From assembly GCA_003416985.1 (NCBI GenBank), contig QVIN01000003.1, positions 124,001 through 188,000 on the forward strand: DNA of 64,000 nucleotides, written 5' to 3'. Position numbers and translations under genes: made by a program. The DNA is from Duganella sp. BJB480. GTDB lineage: Bacteria > Pseudomonadota > Gammaproteobacteria > Burkholderiales > Burkholderiaceae_D. Shown one piece after another: positions 56,388 to 64,000 of the stretch (its first letter is position 1; every line of letters starts with the position of its first letter). Under the pieces are notes generated by a model. That model did not search any database and was not told where the DNA came from. It saw only the letters and a program-made list of their open reading frames with translations.

Positions 56388-57410
56388 ATGGACAGCATCG
56401 ATCTCGAAGTACTCAAAACCAGCGCAGCGTGGATCGCCGCCGGGCGCCGCTGCGAACTGATCACCGTCATCAAGACCTGGGGCTCCAGTCCCCGCCCGGT
56501 GGGCGCCACGCTGGCCATCTGCGAGGACGGCACGGTGATCGGCTCCGTCTCCGGCGGCTGCATCGAGGACGACCTGATCGCCCGCGTGCGCGACGAGGGC
56601 ATACGCCGCACCACGCCGGAAATCGTCAGCTACGGCATCACCGCCGACGAGGCCCACCGCTTCGGCCTGCCCTGCGGCGGCACCATCGAGCTGGCGATCG
56701 AGCCGCTGTCGGCGCGCAGCCGCGTCGCCGAGCTGCTGGAACGGCTGGAGGCGCACGAACTGGTGCAGCGCCGGCTGGACCTGCGCTCCGGCGAGGTCGA
56801 ACTGTCCAAGGCCCCGCCGGGCGCGCAGATGCAGGTCAGCGAGCGCGCCATGGTCAGCCTGCACGGCCCGCGCTGGCGGCTGCTGATCATCGGCGCCGGC
56901 CAGCTGTCGCGCTTCCTGGCGCAGATCGCCACCGCCATGGACTACCACGTCATCGTCTGCGACCCGCGCGAGGAATACCGCGCCGGCTGGCAGGTCGACG
57001 GCGTGCAGCTGGTGCACGAGATGCCGGACGATGTCGTGCTGGCGCTGAAGCTGGACCGCCGCAGCGCCGTCGTCGCGCTGACCCACGACCCCAAGCTGGA
57101 CGACCTGGCGCTGATGGAGGCCTTGAAGTCGGACGCGTTCTACGTCGGCGCCATCGGCTCGCGCCTGAACAACGGCAAGCGCCGCGAGCGGCTGCTGGAG
57201 TTCGACCTGACGCGCGAGCAACTGGCGCGCTTGCACGGGCCGATCGGCCTGTACATCGGCAGCAAGACGCCGTCCGAAATCGCCATCTCGATCCTGGCCG
57301 AGATGACCGCGATTAAGAACGGCGTGCCGGCCGCGATGCTGGTTCCGCACGCGGCCACGCCGACCGCGCCCGGCGAGAGCGCGTGCGCGGTGGACCTGGG
57401 CGCCGCGTAA
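56388..57410 (+). CDS. xdhC: XdhC-family molybdenum cofactor insertion protein
   Basis: XdhC-family proteins bind molybdenum cofactor and help sulfurate and insert it into xanthine dehydrogenase-type enzymes. The 340-residue protein has the N-terminal XdhC/CoxI domain (VIKTWGSSPRPVGATLAI, GSVSGGCIEDDLI, PCGGTIELAIEP) and a C-terminal Rossmann domain (LLIIGAGQLSRFLAQIA, VGAIGSRLNNGKRRERL). No xanthine dehydrogenase subunits lie in the window, so the client enzyme is unknown. Confidence 0.88.
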   Translation: MDSIDLEVLKTSAAWIAAGRRCELITVIKTWGSSPRPVGATLAICEDGTVIGSVSGGCIEDDLIARVRDEGIRRTTPEIVSYGITADEAHRFGLPCGGTIELAIEPLSARSRVAELLERLEAHELVQRRLDLRSGEVELSKAPPGAQMQVSERAMVSLHGPRWRLLIIGAGQLSRFLAQIATAMDYHVIVCDPREEYRAGWQVDGVQLVHEMPDDVVLALKLDRRSAVVALTHDPKLDDLALMEALKSDAFYVGAIGSRLNNGKRRERLLEFDLTREQLARLHGPIGLYIGSKTPSEIAISILAEMTAIKNGVPAAMLVPHAATPTAPGESACAVDLGAA

Positions 57411-57506
57411 AGAAGCGCAAGAACGGACAATTCAAAAGCAAGAACCGGCTAGCCCACCGCCCCCGGGTACGGGACAATAGCGCACCATCCAACCACTGGA
57501 CTCCGC

Positions 57507-58397
57507 ATGAGCACCGCCAACCTGTTCCGCCTGATACTCCTCGCCGCCATCTGGGGCGGCTCCTTCCTGTTCATGCGCATCGCCGCGCCGGTGCTGGGCG
57601 CGGCCGTGCTGATCGAATACCGCGTGCTGTTCGCCTCACTGTTCCTGGCGGCGATGGCGCTGGCGCTAAAAAAGCCGCTGAACCTGCGCCAGCACTGGAA
57701 GCACTACCTGATCCTCGGCCTGTTCAACTCCGCGCTGCCGTTCCTGATGTTCGCCTTCGCCGCGCGCACGCTGTCGGCCTCCCTGCTGGCCGTGCTGAAC
57801 GCCACCACGCCGCTGTGGGGCACCTTGATCGGCGCCGTCTGGACCCGCCACATGGTCGGCGCCAAGGTGATGCTCGGCCTGCTGCTGGGCGCCTGCGGCG
57901 TGGCGCTGCTGGTCGGCTTCGACCACGTCAGCACCAAGCCCGGCGCCGGCATCGCCATCGCGGCCGTGCTGTTCGCCTCCTTCAACTACGGCATCGCCAG
58001 CAACTACGCCAAGCAGGCCAGGACGGTCGAGCCGTTCGCCAACGCGCACGGCTCGATGTGGGCGGCCACGCTGCTGGTGCTGCCCGCGCTGCCCTTCTTC
58101 CCGGCGCCGGGCGAGCCGACCATCGGCATCATGGGCGCGGTGCTGGCCCTGGGCGTGTTGTGCAGCGGCGTGGCCTACCTGATCTACTTCCGTTTGATCC
58201 AGGATGTCGGCCCGTCGTCGGCGCTGACGGTGACCTTCCTCAGTCCCCTGTTCGGCATCCTGTGGGGAGTGATGTTCCTTCAGGAGAGCGTGGGCTGGTA
58301 CACCTTCGCCGGCGCCGCCATCGTCATCACCGGCACCGCGCTGGTGACGGGCTTCCGTCCGAGCTTCGGATTCCTGAGCAAGGCCAAGGCGGCATGA
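57507..58397 (+). CDS. EamA/DMT-family transporter
   Basis: The 296-residue inner-membrane protein has ten hydrophobic helices in two EamA repeats. The repeat signature AAIWGGSFLFMRIAAPVLG begins the first, and VLFASFNYGIASNYAKQA the second. It is probably an exporter or carrier for amino acids or other metabolites; substrate unknown. Its TGA overlaps the ATG of the glycosylase gene (ATGA). Confidence 0.88.
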   Translation: MSTANLFRLILLAAIWGGSFLFMRIAAPVLGAAVLIEYRVLFASLFLAAMALALKKPLNLRQHWKHYLILGLFNSALPFLMFAFAARTLSASLLAVLNATTPLWGTLIGAVWTRHMVGAKVMLGLLLGACGVALLVGFDHVSTKPGAGIAIAAVLFASFNYGIASNYAKQARTVEPFANAHGSMWAATLLVLPALPFFPAPGEPTIGIMGAVLALGVLCSGVAYLIYFRLIQDVGPSSALTVTFLSPLFGILWGVMFLQESVGWYTFAGAAIVITGTALVTGFRPSFGFLSKAKAA

Positions 58398-59302
58398 AGC
58401 CTTTCACGCTGCCGCTGCCGGCCAACTACCGGCTGCACGACGTGCTGGCCTTCCACAGCCGAGATCCCGAAGGCGTGGCCGAGGAAGTGGGCCCGGAGCG
58501 CCTGCGCAAGGGCATGCTGATCGACGACGTGCCTTTGGTGCTGGAGATCGTGCCCGACCACCCCGCCGCGCCCACCAACGCCAGCTGCGCCGTGCATGCC
58601 GACGGCAAGCTGTCCGCCGCCGCGCAGGCGCGGGTGCGCGAGGCGGCGCTGAGCATCCTCGGCCTGCGCATCGATCCCGAACCGTTCAGCAAATTCGCCG
58701 CCAAGGACAAGCTGTTCGGCCCCCTGACGCGCGCCCAGCCCGGCCTGCGCATCGTGCAATCGGCCACGGTGTTCGAGGCGCTGACGTGGGCCATCATCGG
58801 CCAGCAGATCAACCTGTCGTTCGCGATCTCGCTGCGGCGCACCTTCATCCTGCAGGCGGGCCGCCAACACAGCAGCGGCTTGTGGTGCTACCCCACCGCC
58901 GCCGACGCGGCCAGGCTGGAACTGGACGACCTGACCAGCCGCAAATTCTCGCGCGCGAAGGCCGAGACGCTGCTGCGCCTGGCCGGCCTGGTGGCCAGCG
59001 GCGAACTGGCGTTGGAACTGTCGCCGTCCAACAGCATCGAGCAGGTGTCGGCGGCGCTGCTGGCCGTCAAGGGCATCGGCCCGTGGACCGTCAACTACGG
59101 CCTGCTGCGCGGCTACGGCCACGCCGACTGCTCGCTGCATGGCGACGTCGCGGTGCGCGCCGCGCTCCAGCACCTGCTGGGCGAAGAGGCCAAGCCGGAC
59201 ATGGCGCGCACCGAACAAATCCTGGCCCGCTACAGTCCCCACCGCACCATGGCCGCCGCCCACCTGTGGGCCAGCCTGCATCCGCGCGACGCTCAGGCCT
59301 AG
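58394..59302 (+). CDS. AlkA-like 3-methyladenine DNA glycosylase
   Basis: The 302-residue protein is an HhH-GPD base excision glycosylase resembling the AlkA type. The helix-hairpin-helix is LLAVKGIGPWTVNYGLLRGYGHADCSL, followed by a GDVAV aspartate in the catalytic position. The IIGQQINLSFAISLRRTF helix is also typical. It probably removes alkylated purines. The start at 58394 is fixed by the ATGA overlap. Its TAG is shared, through CTAG, with the convergent GGDEF/EAL gene. Confidence 0.88.
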   Translation: MKPFTLPLPANYRLHDVLAFHSRDPEGVAEEVGPERLRKGMLIDDVPLVLEIVPDHPAAPTNASCAVHADGKLSAAAQARVREAALSILGLRIDPEPFSKFAAKDKLFGPLTRAQPGLRIVQSATVFEALTWAIIGQQINLSFAISLRRTFILQAGRQHSSGLWCYPTAADAARLELDDLTSRKFSRAKAETLLRLAGLVASGELALELSPSNSIEQVSAALLAVKGIGPWTVNYGLLRGYGHADCSLHGDVAVRAALQHLLGEEAKPDMARTEQILARYSPHRTMAAAHLWASLHPRDAQA

Positions 59303-61578
59303 GCCACGCGGCGCTCGTCGCGCTCCAGGACAAAAGCCTCGAACTGCGCAGCGGTCAACGGCCGGCTGTAATAGAAGCCCTGTATCTCGTCGCAGCCATG
59401 CTCCCGCAGGTACTCCAGCTGCGCCGGGTGCTCGACGCCCTCGGCGATGGTGCGCAGGCCCAAGCCGCGCGCCAGGTTGACGATGGCCGCCACGATGGCG
59501 CGGTCCTCCGGGTCGGTGCCGATGTCGCGCACAAAGGACTGGTCGATCTTCAGCTTGTAGATCTTGAACTTCTTCAGATAGCTCAGCGACGAGTAGGCGA
59601 TGCCGAAATCGTCGATCGCCATGCGCACGCCGCGCTCGTGCAGCTGGTCCATCACGGCGATGGCGGCCGGTGGATCGTGCATGGCCGCGCCCTCGGTCAG
59701 TTCCAGCTCCAGGAATTCCGGCGCCAGCTGCTCCTGCATCAGGATGCTGCCGACCAGCTGCGGCAGGTCGGGATGGCGGAACTGCGCGGCCGACAGGTTC
59801 ACCGCCATCACGAACGGCTCCATGCCCTGGTCCAGCCAGGTCTTCATCTGCCGCACCGCCTGGCGCAGCACCCATTCGCCGATCGGCAGCATCAAGCCGC
59901 TCTCCTCGGCGGCCGGGATGAACTCGGCCGGCGACACCGCGCCCAGCACCGGATGCTGCCAGCGCAGCAGCGCCTCGGCGCCGATGATGGCGCCGTCGCG
60001 CGCGTCGAACTGCGGCTGGTAGTGGACGCTCAGTTCATGGTTCTCCAGCGCGTGCCGCAGCGCGTTGATGATCTGCAGCCGCCGCACCGCCTCGTCCTCC
60101 AGGTCGCTGGTGAAGAAGCTGTAGCCGTTGCGGCCGTTCTGCTTGGCCCGGTACATGGCGACGTCGGCGCAGCGCACCAGCGCCTCCAGGTCCTTGCCGT
60201 CCTGCGGATACAGCGCCACGCCGATCGAGCCGCTGACCGCCAGCTCATGCTGGTCGATGGCGAACGGCTCGGCCACCATGTCGAGGATTTTCTGCGCCAC
60301 CCGCGGCAGGGCGGCCGCGTCGTCGCCGTGCAGCAGGAAGATGAATTCGTCGCCGCCCAGCCGCGCCACCACGTCGTCGGCCCGCAGCGTCAGGCGCAGG
60401 CGGCGCGCCAGCATGACCAGCAGCGCGTCGCCGATGCTGTGCCCGAGGCTGTCGTTGATGTCCTTGAAGCGGTCCAGGTCCAGGAACATCACCGCCAGCT
60501 TGTGGCTGCCGCATTGCGCCTGCAGGATCGCCTGGCGCGCGCGCTCGTCCAGGTGCGCCCGGTTGGGCAGGCCGGTCAGCACGTCGTAGTGCGCCAGGCG
60601 TTCGATGCGTTCCTCGGCCTGCTTGCGCTCGGTGACGTCGCGTGAAATGCCGAAGATGCCGGACGCGCGGCCGGCCCGGTCCAGCAGCGGCCCCTTGGTG
60701 GACTGGAACAGCGCCTCGCGGCCATCGGGCAGCATGACGTGTTCCTCGCTGGTCTGGGCGCGGCCAGTCCGCATCACCGACTGGTCGTGCTGCCGTATCC
60801 TGGCGGCCGACTGCGCGGAGAACAGCTGCTCGTCGGTGCGGCCCAGGATCTGGTCGGCAGGCCGGTCCAGAAAAGCCACCGTCGCCGGGTTGACCAGCAG
60901 GTAGCGGCCCTGCAGGTCCTTGACGTACACCGCGTCCGAGGTGCCGCCGACGATGCCGCTCAACAGCTTGCGGTCGGACTCGCCCTTGCGCAGGGCGCTG
61001 CGCATGAATTCGCTCAGCATGCTGGCCACCACGCCGTTGACGATCAACAGCAGCCACTGCATCAGGTCGTAGTGGTCGCTGAAGTCCAGGCCGTGCAAGG
61101 GACGCAGCACCAGCCATTTGATGCCCACCGCCGCCGTCGCCGTCGCCAGCAAGCCCGGCCCCAGGCCGCCCACCAGCGCGCTGATCATAATCGGCAGCAT
61201 GAACATGACCAGCAAGGGACGCGGCTCGCTGGCGTCGACCAGCAGCACGCGGATCATCAGCATCGCGCCGACCAGCACCAGCGCCAGCGGATAGTGGCAC
61301 CAGCCATAGCGGCGGCCGACGCCGGGCATCAAGCCCCGGGCCGCCACCTCGAACAGCGGCTGGCGGCGGTCGGCGCCGGCCGACACCGCCCGCATCGCCA
61401 GCGCATAGCCGGCCGCGCTGCACGTCACGAAGAACACGCCCTTGGCGCCGGACAACCAGACCATGGTGTCCGTTTTAAGCGCGGACAATAGCTGGTCCGA
61501 CAACAGCACCCAGGCCGTGCCGAGCACGACGTAGGTCGCTGTGACCAAAACGATAAATCGGGAATGATTGCTAGCCAT
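59299..61578 (-). CDS. membrane GGDEF/EAL c-di-GMP protein with PAS domain
   Basis: The 759-residue protein may both make and degrade cyclic di-GMP. About five N-terminal membrane helices (residues 8-200) are followed by a PAS domain (SGIVGGTSDAVYVKDLQGRYLLVNPAT). A GGDEF domain has the intact active site RLGGDEF. An EAL domain has GAEALLRW, the ELTEGA glutamate, DDFG and KIDQSFV, all needed for phosphodiesterase activity, so both activities could exist. I start at MASNHSRFIV; there is no strong ribosome site. An FNR-type dyad lies about 100 bp upstream. Confidence 0.9.
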   Translation of the reverse strand: MASNHSRFIVLVTATYVVLGTAWVLLSDQLLSALKTDTMVWLSGAKGVFFVTCSAAGYALAMRAVSAGADRRQPLFEVAARGLMPGVGRRYGWCHYPLALVLVGAMLMIRVLLVDASEPRPLLVMFMLPIMISALVGGLGPGLLATATAAVGIKWLVLRPLHGLDFSDHYDLMQWLLLIVNGVVASMLSEFMRSALRKGESDRKLLSGIVGGTSDAVYVKDLQGRYLLVNPATVAFLDRPADQILGRTDEQLFSAQSAARIRQHDQSVMRTGRAQTSEEHVMLPDGREALFQSTKGPLLDRAGRASGIFGISRDVTERKQAEERIERLAHYDVLTGLPNRAHLDERARQAILQAQCGSHKLAVMFLDLDRFKDINDSLGHSIGDALLVMLARRLRLTLRADDVVARLGGDEFIFLLHGDDAAALPRVAQKILDMVAEPFAIDQHELAVSGSIGVALYPQDGKDLEALVRCADVAMYRAKQNGRNGYSFFTSDLEDEAVRRLQIINALRHALENHELSVHYQPQFDARDGAIIGAEALLRWQHPVLGAVSPAEFIPAAEESGLMLPIGEWVLRQAVRQMKTWLDQGMEPFVMAVNLSAAQFRHPDLPQLVGSILMQEQLAPEFLELELTEGAAMHDPPAAIAVMDQLHERGVRMAIDDFGIAYSSLSYLKKFKIYKLKIDQSFVRDIGTDPEDRAIVAAIVNLARGLGLRTIAEGVEHPAQLEYLREHGCDEIQGFYYSRPLTAAQFEAFVLERDERRVA

Positions 61579-61675
61579 GGCAGGCACCGGGGTGGTAAGA
61601 ATTGCTTGAGAGTAGCATTCGCAATGGGGCCTGCCCAGTAATGCCGCGCGCCGGCCGGCGGTAAATCGCACGTCC

Positions 61676-61696
61676 TTGACTTAAGTCAAATTTGAC
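61676..61696. promoter_or_regulatory. overlapping FNR/Dnr-type dyads (three half-sites)
   Basis: TTGACTTAAGTCAA (61676-61689) is a perfect dyad fitting the FNR/Dnr pattern TTGAY-N4-RTCAA. It overlaps a second perfect palindrome, GTCAAATTTGAC (61685-61696). The site lies between the divergent GGDEF/EAL and methyltransferase genes, with no clear correctly spaced -10 for either. Confidence 0.45.
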
Positions 61697-61771
61697 AAAG
61701 CCCGTTGTGTTAATCGGTGCACAATCGGGCCAGGCGGCCGTTAGCGCGTCGCCAACATTGTTTTTGCTTGA

Positions 61772-61790
61772 GCCTGACGCAGCGTCAGGC
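61772..61790 (+). terminator. hairpin in methyltransferase leader
   Basis: GCCTGAC pairs with GTCAGGC around GCAGC, with CTTTAC after. It resembles a short terminator or attenuator 36 bp before the methyltransferase start. Confidence 0.35.
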
Positions 61791-61825
61791 TTTACGATCT
61801 GCTGCATTGTCCTGAAGGAGTCCAC

Positions 61826-62701
61826 ATGCAGCCCAACACCCCCTCCCCGCTCGGCCAGCTGGCCGGCCCCAAGCCCAGCGCCTGGATGACCGCCACCCTG
61901 CGCGCCGCCCACCAGCTGTACGATGCGCCGCTGATCCTGCGCGATCCGGTCGCCGTGCCCCTCCTCGGCGCCGAGGGCGCAGCCCGGCTGCATGACGACG
62001 GCGAGCGCCAGCGCCATCCGCTGGCGGCCGCGATGCGCGCCACGCTGGTGGTGCGCGCCCGCCTGGCCGAAGACAGCTGGCAGGCCGCGCATCGCGGCGG
62101 CGTGAACCAGTACGTGATCCTCGGCGCCGGCCTCGACACCTACGCCTATCGCGCCGACTGCCTGCCGTCCGCGCGGCTGTACGAGGTCGACCTGCCCGCC
62201 ATGCAGCAATGGAAACGCGCCTGCCTGCGCGCGGCCGGCATCGCCGCGCCGGCGTCGCTGGCCTATGTGGCCACCGACTTCGAACAAGCCTCGCTCAGCG
62301 CCGACCTGCAGCTGGCCGGCCTGGACGCCGACGCGCCGGCCTGCTGCTCCTGGCTGGGCGTGACGATGTACCTGCCGGCGGACGCCGTCATGCGCACCCT
62401 GCAGGACGTGGCCGGCTTCGCGCCGGGCAGCAGCATCGTGTTCGACTACTGCGTGCATGACAGCCATCTGGGCGAGACCGAACGCATGGGGCTGCAAGTG
62501 GTGGCCGCCGCGCTGGCGGCGCAGGGCGAGCACCTGCTGAGCACCTTCGATCCGCAGGCGCTGGAACACATGCTGCGCCGCTTCGGCTACAGCCGGGTCG
62601 AGCACTTCGGCGCGCCGGAACTGAGCGAGCGCTATCTGGGCGGGCGCGGCGACGGCCTGCGCCTGAGCGGCATCTTCCGCATGGTCCGGGCCACGGTTTG
62701 A
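61826..62701 (+). CDS. SAM-dependent methyltransferase, leucine carboxyl/PPM1-like family
   Basis: The 291-residue protein fits the TIGR00027/PPM1-type O-methyltransferase family. It shows AAMRATLVVRARLAED, then the SAM-binding YVILGAGLDTYAYRAD and YEVDLPAMQQWKR segments, and a WLGVTMYLPADAV motif. Members methylate diverse carboxylates, some in polyketide pathways; the substrate here is unknown. A GAAGGAG ribosome site precedes the ATG. The MerR regulator follows 14 bp later. Confidence 0.84.
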   Translation: MQPNTPSPLGQLAGPKPSAWMTATLRAAHQLYDAPLILRDPVAVPLLGAEGAARLHDDGERQRHPLAAAMRATLVVRARLAEDSWQAAHRGGVNQYVILGAGLDTYAYRADCLPSARLYEVDLPAMQQWKRACLRAAGIAAPASLAYVATDFEQASLSADLQLAGLDADAPACCSWLGVTMYLPADAVMRTLQDVAGFAPGSSIVFDYCVHDSHLGETERMGLQVVAAALAAQGEHLLSTFDPQALEHMLRRFGYSRVEHFGAPELSERYLGGRGDGLRLSGIFRMVRATV

Positions 62702-62715
62702 CGTACACTGCGGGC

Positions 62716-63744
62716 ATGGAAAAAACCGTGTTGAAAATCGGCGAGCTGGCCGCGCGCGCCGGCCTGACGGTGCGCGCGCTGCACCACTACGACAGCATCG
62801 GCCTGCTGACGCCGTCGGCCCGCGCCGATTCCGGCTACCGCCTCTACAACCGCGACGACGTCGCGCGCCTGCACCACATCCAGACGCTGCGGCGCTTCGG
62901 CATGTCGCTGGCCGACATCGCCACCTTCCTGGCCAGTCCGGACGCGCCGTTCGCCGACATCGTCGCGCAACAGATCGCCGCGCTGGGCAAGCAGATCGAA
63001 CAGGCAACCATGCTGCGCGAACAGCTGACGCGGCTGCAACAGGTGCTGAGCAACGGCGGCAGTCCCGAGCTGTCCGACTGGCTGCAAACGCTGGAGAAGA
63101 TGGACCTGTACGACAAGTACTTCACCCGCGAGGAATTGAAGCGTCTACCCTTCTGGCAGCAGGACGCGCGCCGCAACGCCGCCTGGGCCGCGCTGGTGGC
63201 CGAGGTGGAAACGCTGATGGCGCAAGGCGTGCCGCCGGACGACACACGCGCGGGCGAACTGTCGGAGCGCTGGATGCGGACGCTGCAGCACGACACCGCC
63301 GCCAATCCCGAATTCGCGCGCCGCATCACCGTCATGCTGGACCGGGAGGTCAAGGCGCAGCAGCAGACCCGCATCACGCCGGCGCTCAAGGAGTACGTGT
63401 CGGCGGCGATGGCCGCGCGCAAGCTGCGCATCTACGCGCGCTATCTGGACGCCGGCGAGATGCGCACCATGCGCGCCAACAGCGGCAAGAACCAGGACGA
63501 GTGGATGGCGTTGATTGCCGGCGTGCACCAGCATCTGGAAGACGGCGTCGCCCACGACGCGCCGTCGGCGCAGGCGCTGGCCAGGCGCTGGATGGACCTC
63601 TACATGTCGCAGATCGGCGGCGACCCGGCCACGCTGGCCAAGATCCGCGCCGCGCACGACCAGGAACCCGCGCTGCTCAGCGGCACCTGGATCACGCCCG
63701 CCATGCTCGACTACATCAGGATCTCCTACGCCACGCTGGCTTGA
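62716..63744 (+). CDS. MerR-family regulator with two TipAS-like domains
   Basis: The 342-residue protein starts with a MerR DNA-binding domain (LKIGELAARAGLTVRALHHYDSIGLLTPSARADSGYRLY) and its dimerisation helix. Two TipAS-like ligand-binding regions follow: one around residues 125-225 (KYFTREELKRLPFWQQD... RWMRTLQHDTAANPEFAR) and a second around 250-340 (ARRWMDLYMSQIGGDPATLAKIRAAH). TipAL-type regulators bind thiopeptides and other drugs and activate resistance genes. Target genes are not evident; the methyltransferase upstream is a candidate. Confidence 0.82.
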   Translation: MEKTVLKIGELAARAGLTVRALHHYDSIGLLTPSARADSGYRLYNRDDVARLHHIQTLRRFGMSLADIATFLASPDAPFADIVAQQIAALGKQIEQATMLREQLTRLQQVLSNGGSPELSDWLQTLEKMDLYDKYFTREELKRLPFWQQDARRNAAWAALVAEVETLMAQGVPPDDTRAGELSERWMRTLQHDTAANPEFARRITVMLDREVKAQQQTRITPALKEYVSAAMAARKLRIYARYLDAGEMRTMRANSGKNQDEWMALIAGVHQHLEDGVAHDAPSAQALARRWMDLYMSQIGGDPATLAKIRAAHDQEPALLSGTWITPAMLDYIRISYATLA

Positions 63745-63812
63745 TCGAGCGTAAGGCGAGCACCGGCATTGCGTCCTAAGATCGCGGAGGTGCCACCGTC
63801 CAGGAGACCAGC

Positions 63813-64000
63813 ATGACCCGACTCGTAGCCCCGATGCTGTTGATGCTGACGCTGGGCGCCTGCCACGGCGCGCGCGACGCCGACAGCCTGATGGACCAGG
63901 CCCGGCAATACCGTGCGCGGGGCGAAACCAGGTCGGCCATCATCGAACTGAAAAACGCCCTGCAAAAAGCGCCCGACAACGCCCGCGCCCGCCTGCTGCT
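63813..64000 (+). CDS. PrsT-like TPR lipoprotein of the PEP-CTERM system, 5' end
   Basis: Only 62 codons are inside the window. The product has a lipoprotein signal (MTRLVAPMLLMLTLGAC, lipobox LGAC) and the start of a TPR region (DSLMDQARQYRARGETRSAIIELKNALQKAPDNARARLLL). This opening closely resembles the PEP-CTERM/exosortase-associated TPR protein PrsT, linked to exopolysaccharide export. AGGAG lies 7 bp before the ATG. The rest of the gene, and any exosortase cluster, lies beyond the right edge. Confidence 0.7.
   Translation, partial: MTRLVAPMLLMLTLGACHGARDADSLMDQARQYRARGETRSAIIELKNALQKAPDNARARLL

Overview
The window is a GC-rich chromosomal segment of a motile, TonB-equipped aerobic betaproteobacterium. 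It most resembles Oxalobacteraceae (Duganella, Janthinobacterium, Massilia or Rugamonas type). That assignment rests on gene families and gene order read by eye, not on a database search. Supporting points are the flagellar order flhB-flhA-flhF-flhG-fliA-motC-motD, the block rne/rluC/HAD/Rieske/sppA, a tonB-exbB-exbD-exbD cluster, and an alpha-hydroxyketone quorum-sensing locus of the JqsA/JqsS/JqsR type known from Janthinobacterium/Duganella. No rRNA, tRNA, CRISPR array or insertion sequence was seen.

Layout. 1-11.7 kb: flagellar genes. flgD (5' end only), flgC and flgB are on the minus strand; flgA, flgM and flgN are on the plus strand, with a sigma-28 promoter before flgM. The minus-strand export/regulatory series flhB-flhA-flhF-flhG-fliA-motC-motD is interrupted between flhA and flhF by a PD-(D/E)XK (Rpn/DUF4351-like) nuclease gene. 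11.8-17.3 kb: a fumarylacetoacetate hydrolase-family enzyme, an RsuA-like pseudouridine synthase, a small FNR-box-associated transcript or ORF, then sppA, a Rieske protein, a HAD phosphatase and rluC. 17.3-21.1 kb: RNase E with a long leader and a strong terminator. 21.2-25.7 kb: moaA, a mobA-moeA fusion gene, and an FetAB-type ABC exporter.

25.7-35.1 kb: a six-gene minus-strand run, read from its promoter-proximal end: jqsA, a truncated haemoglobin, rmuC, a CoA-transferase, a DeoR regulator and an MFS transporter. Divergent from jqsA lie jqsS (sensor kinase) and jqsR (response regulator). The jqsA/jqsS intergenic region carries a perfect FNR-type dyad. 35.1-38.7 kb: a large FtsX-type ABC permease and an adenine/adenosine deaminase. 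39.1-44.0 kb: the stress module prkA-yeaH-spoVR with a possible RpoN promoter and a terminator. 44.5-48.4 kb: tonB-exbB-exbD-exbD and a TPR protein. 48.5-56.3 kb: ribF-ileS-lspA-coaBC-dut, an M48-like lipoprotein with a degenerate zinc motif, a small secreted protein and a 43-residue membrane protein.

56.4-64 kb: xdhC, an EamA transporter, an AlkA-like glycosylase, a GGDEF/EAL protein, a methyltransferase, a MerR regulator with two TipAS-like domains, and the start of a PrsT-like TPR lipoprotein of the PEP-CTERM/exosortase system.

Common threads. Motility and its anti-sigma control form one block. Molybdenum cofactor functions recur (moaA, mobA-moeA, xdhC). Three FNR-type dyads in three intergenic regions suggest that oxygen sensing touches quorum sensing, a small transcript and possibly c-di-GMP metabolism. 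Three convergent gene pairs end on a shared CTAG.
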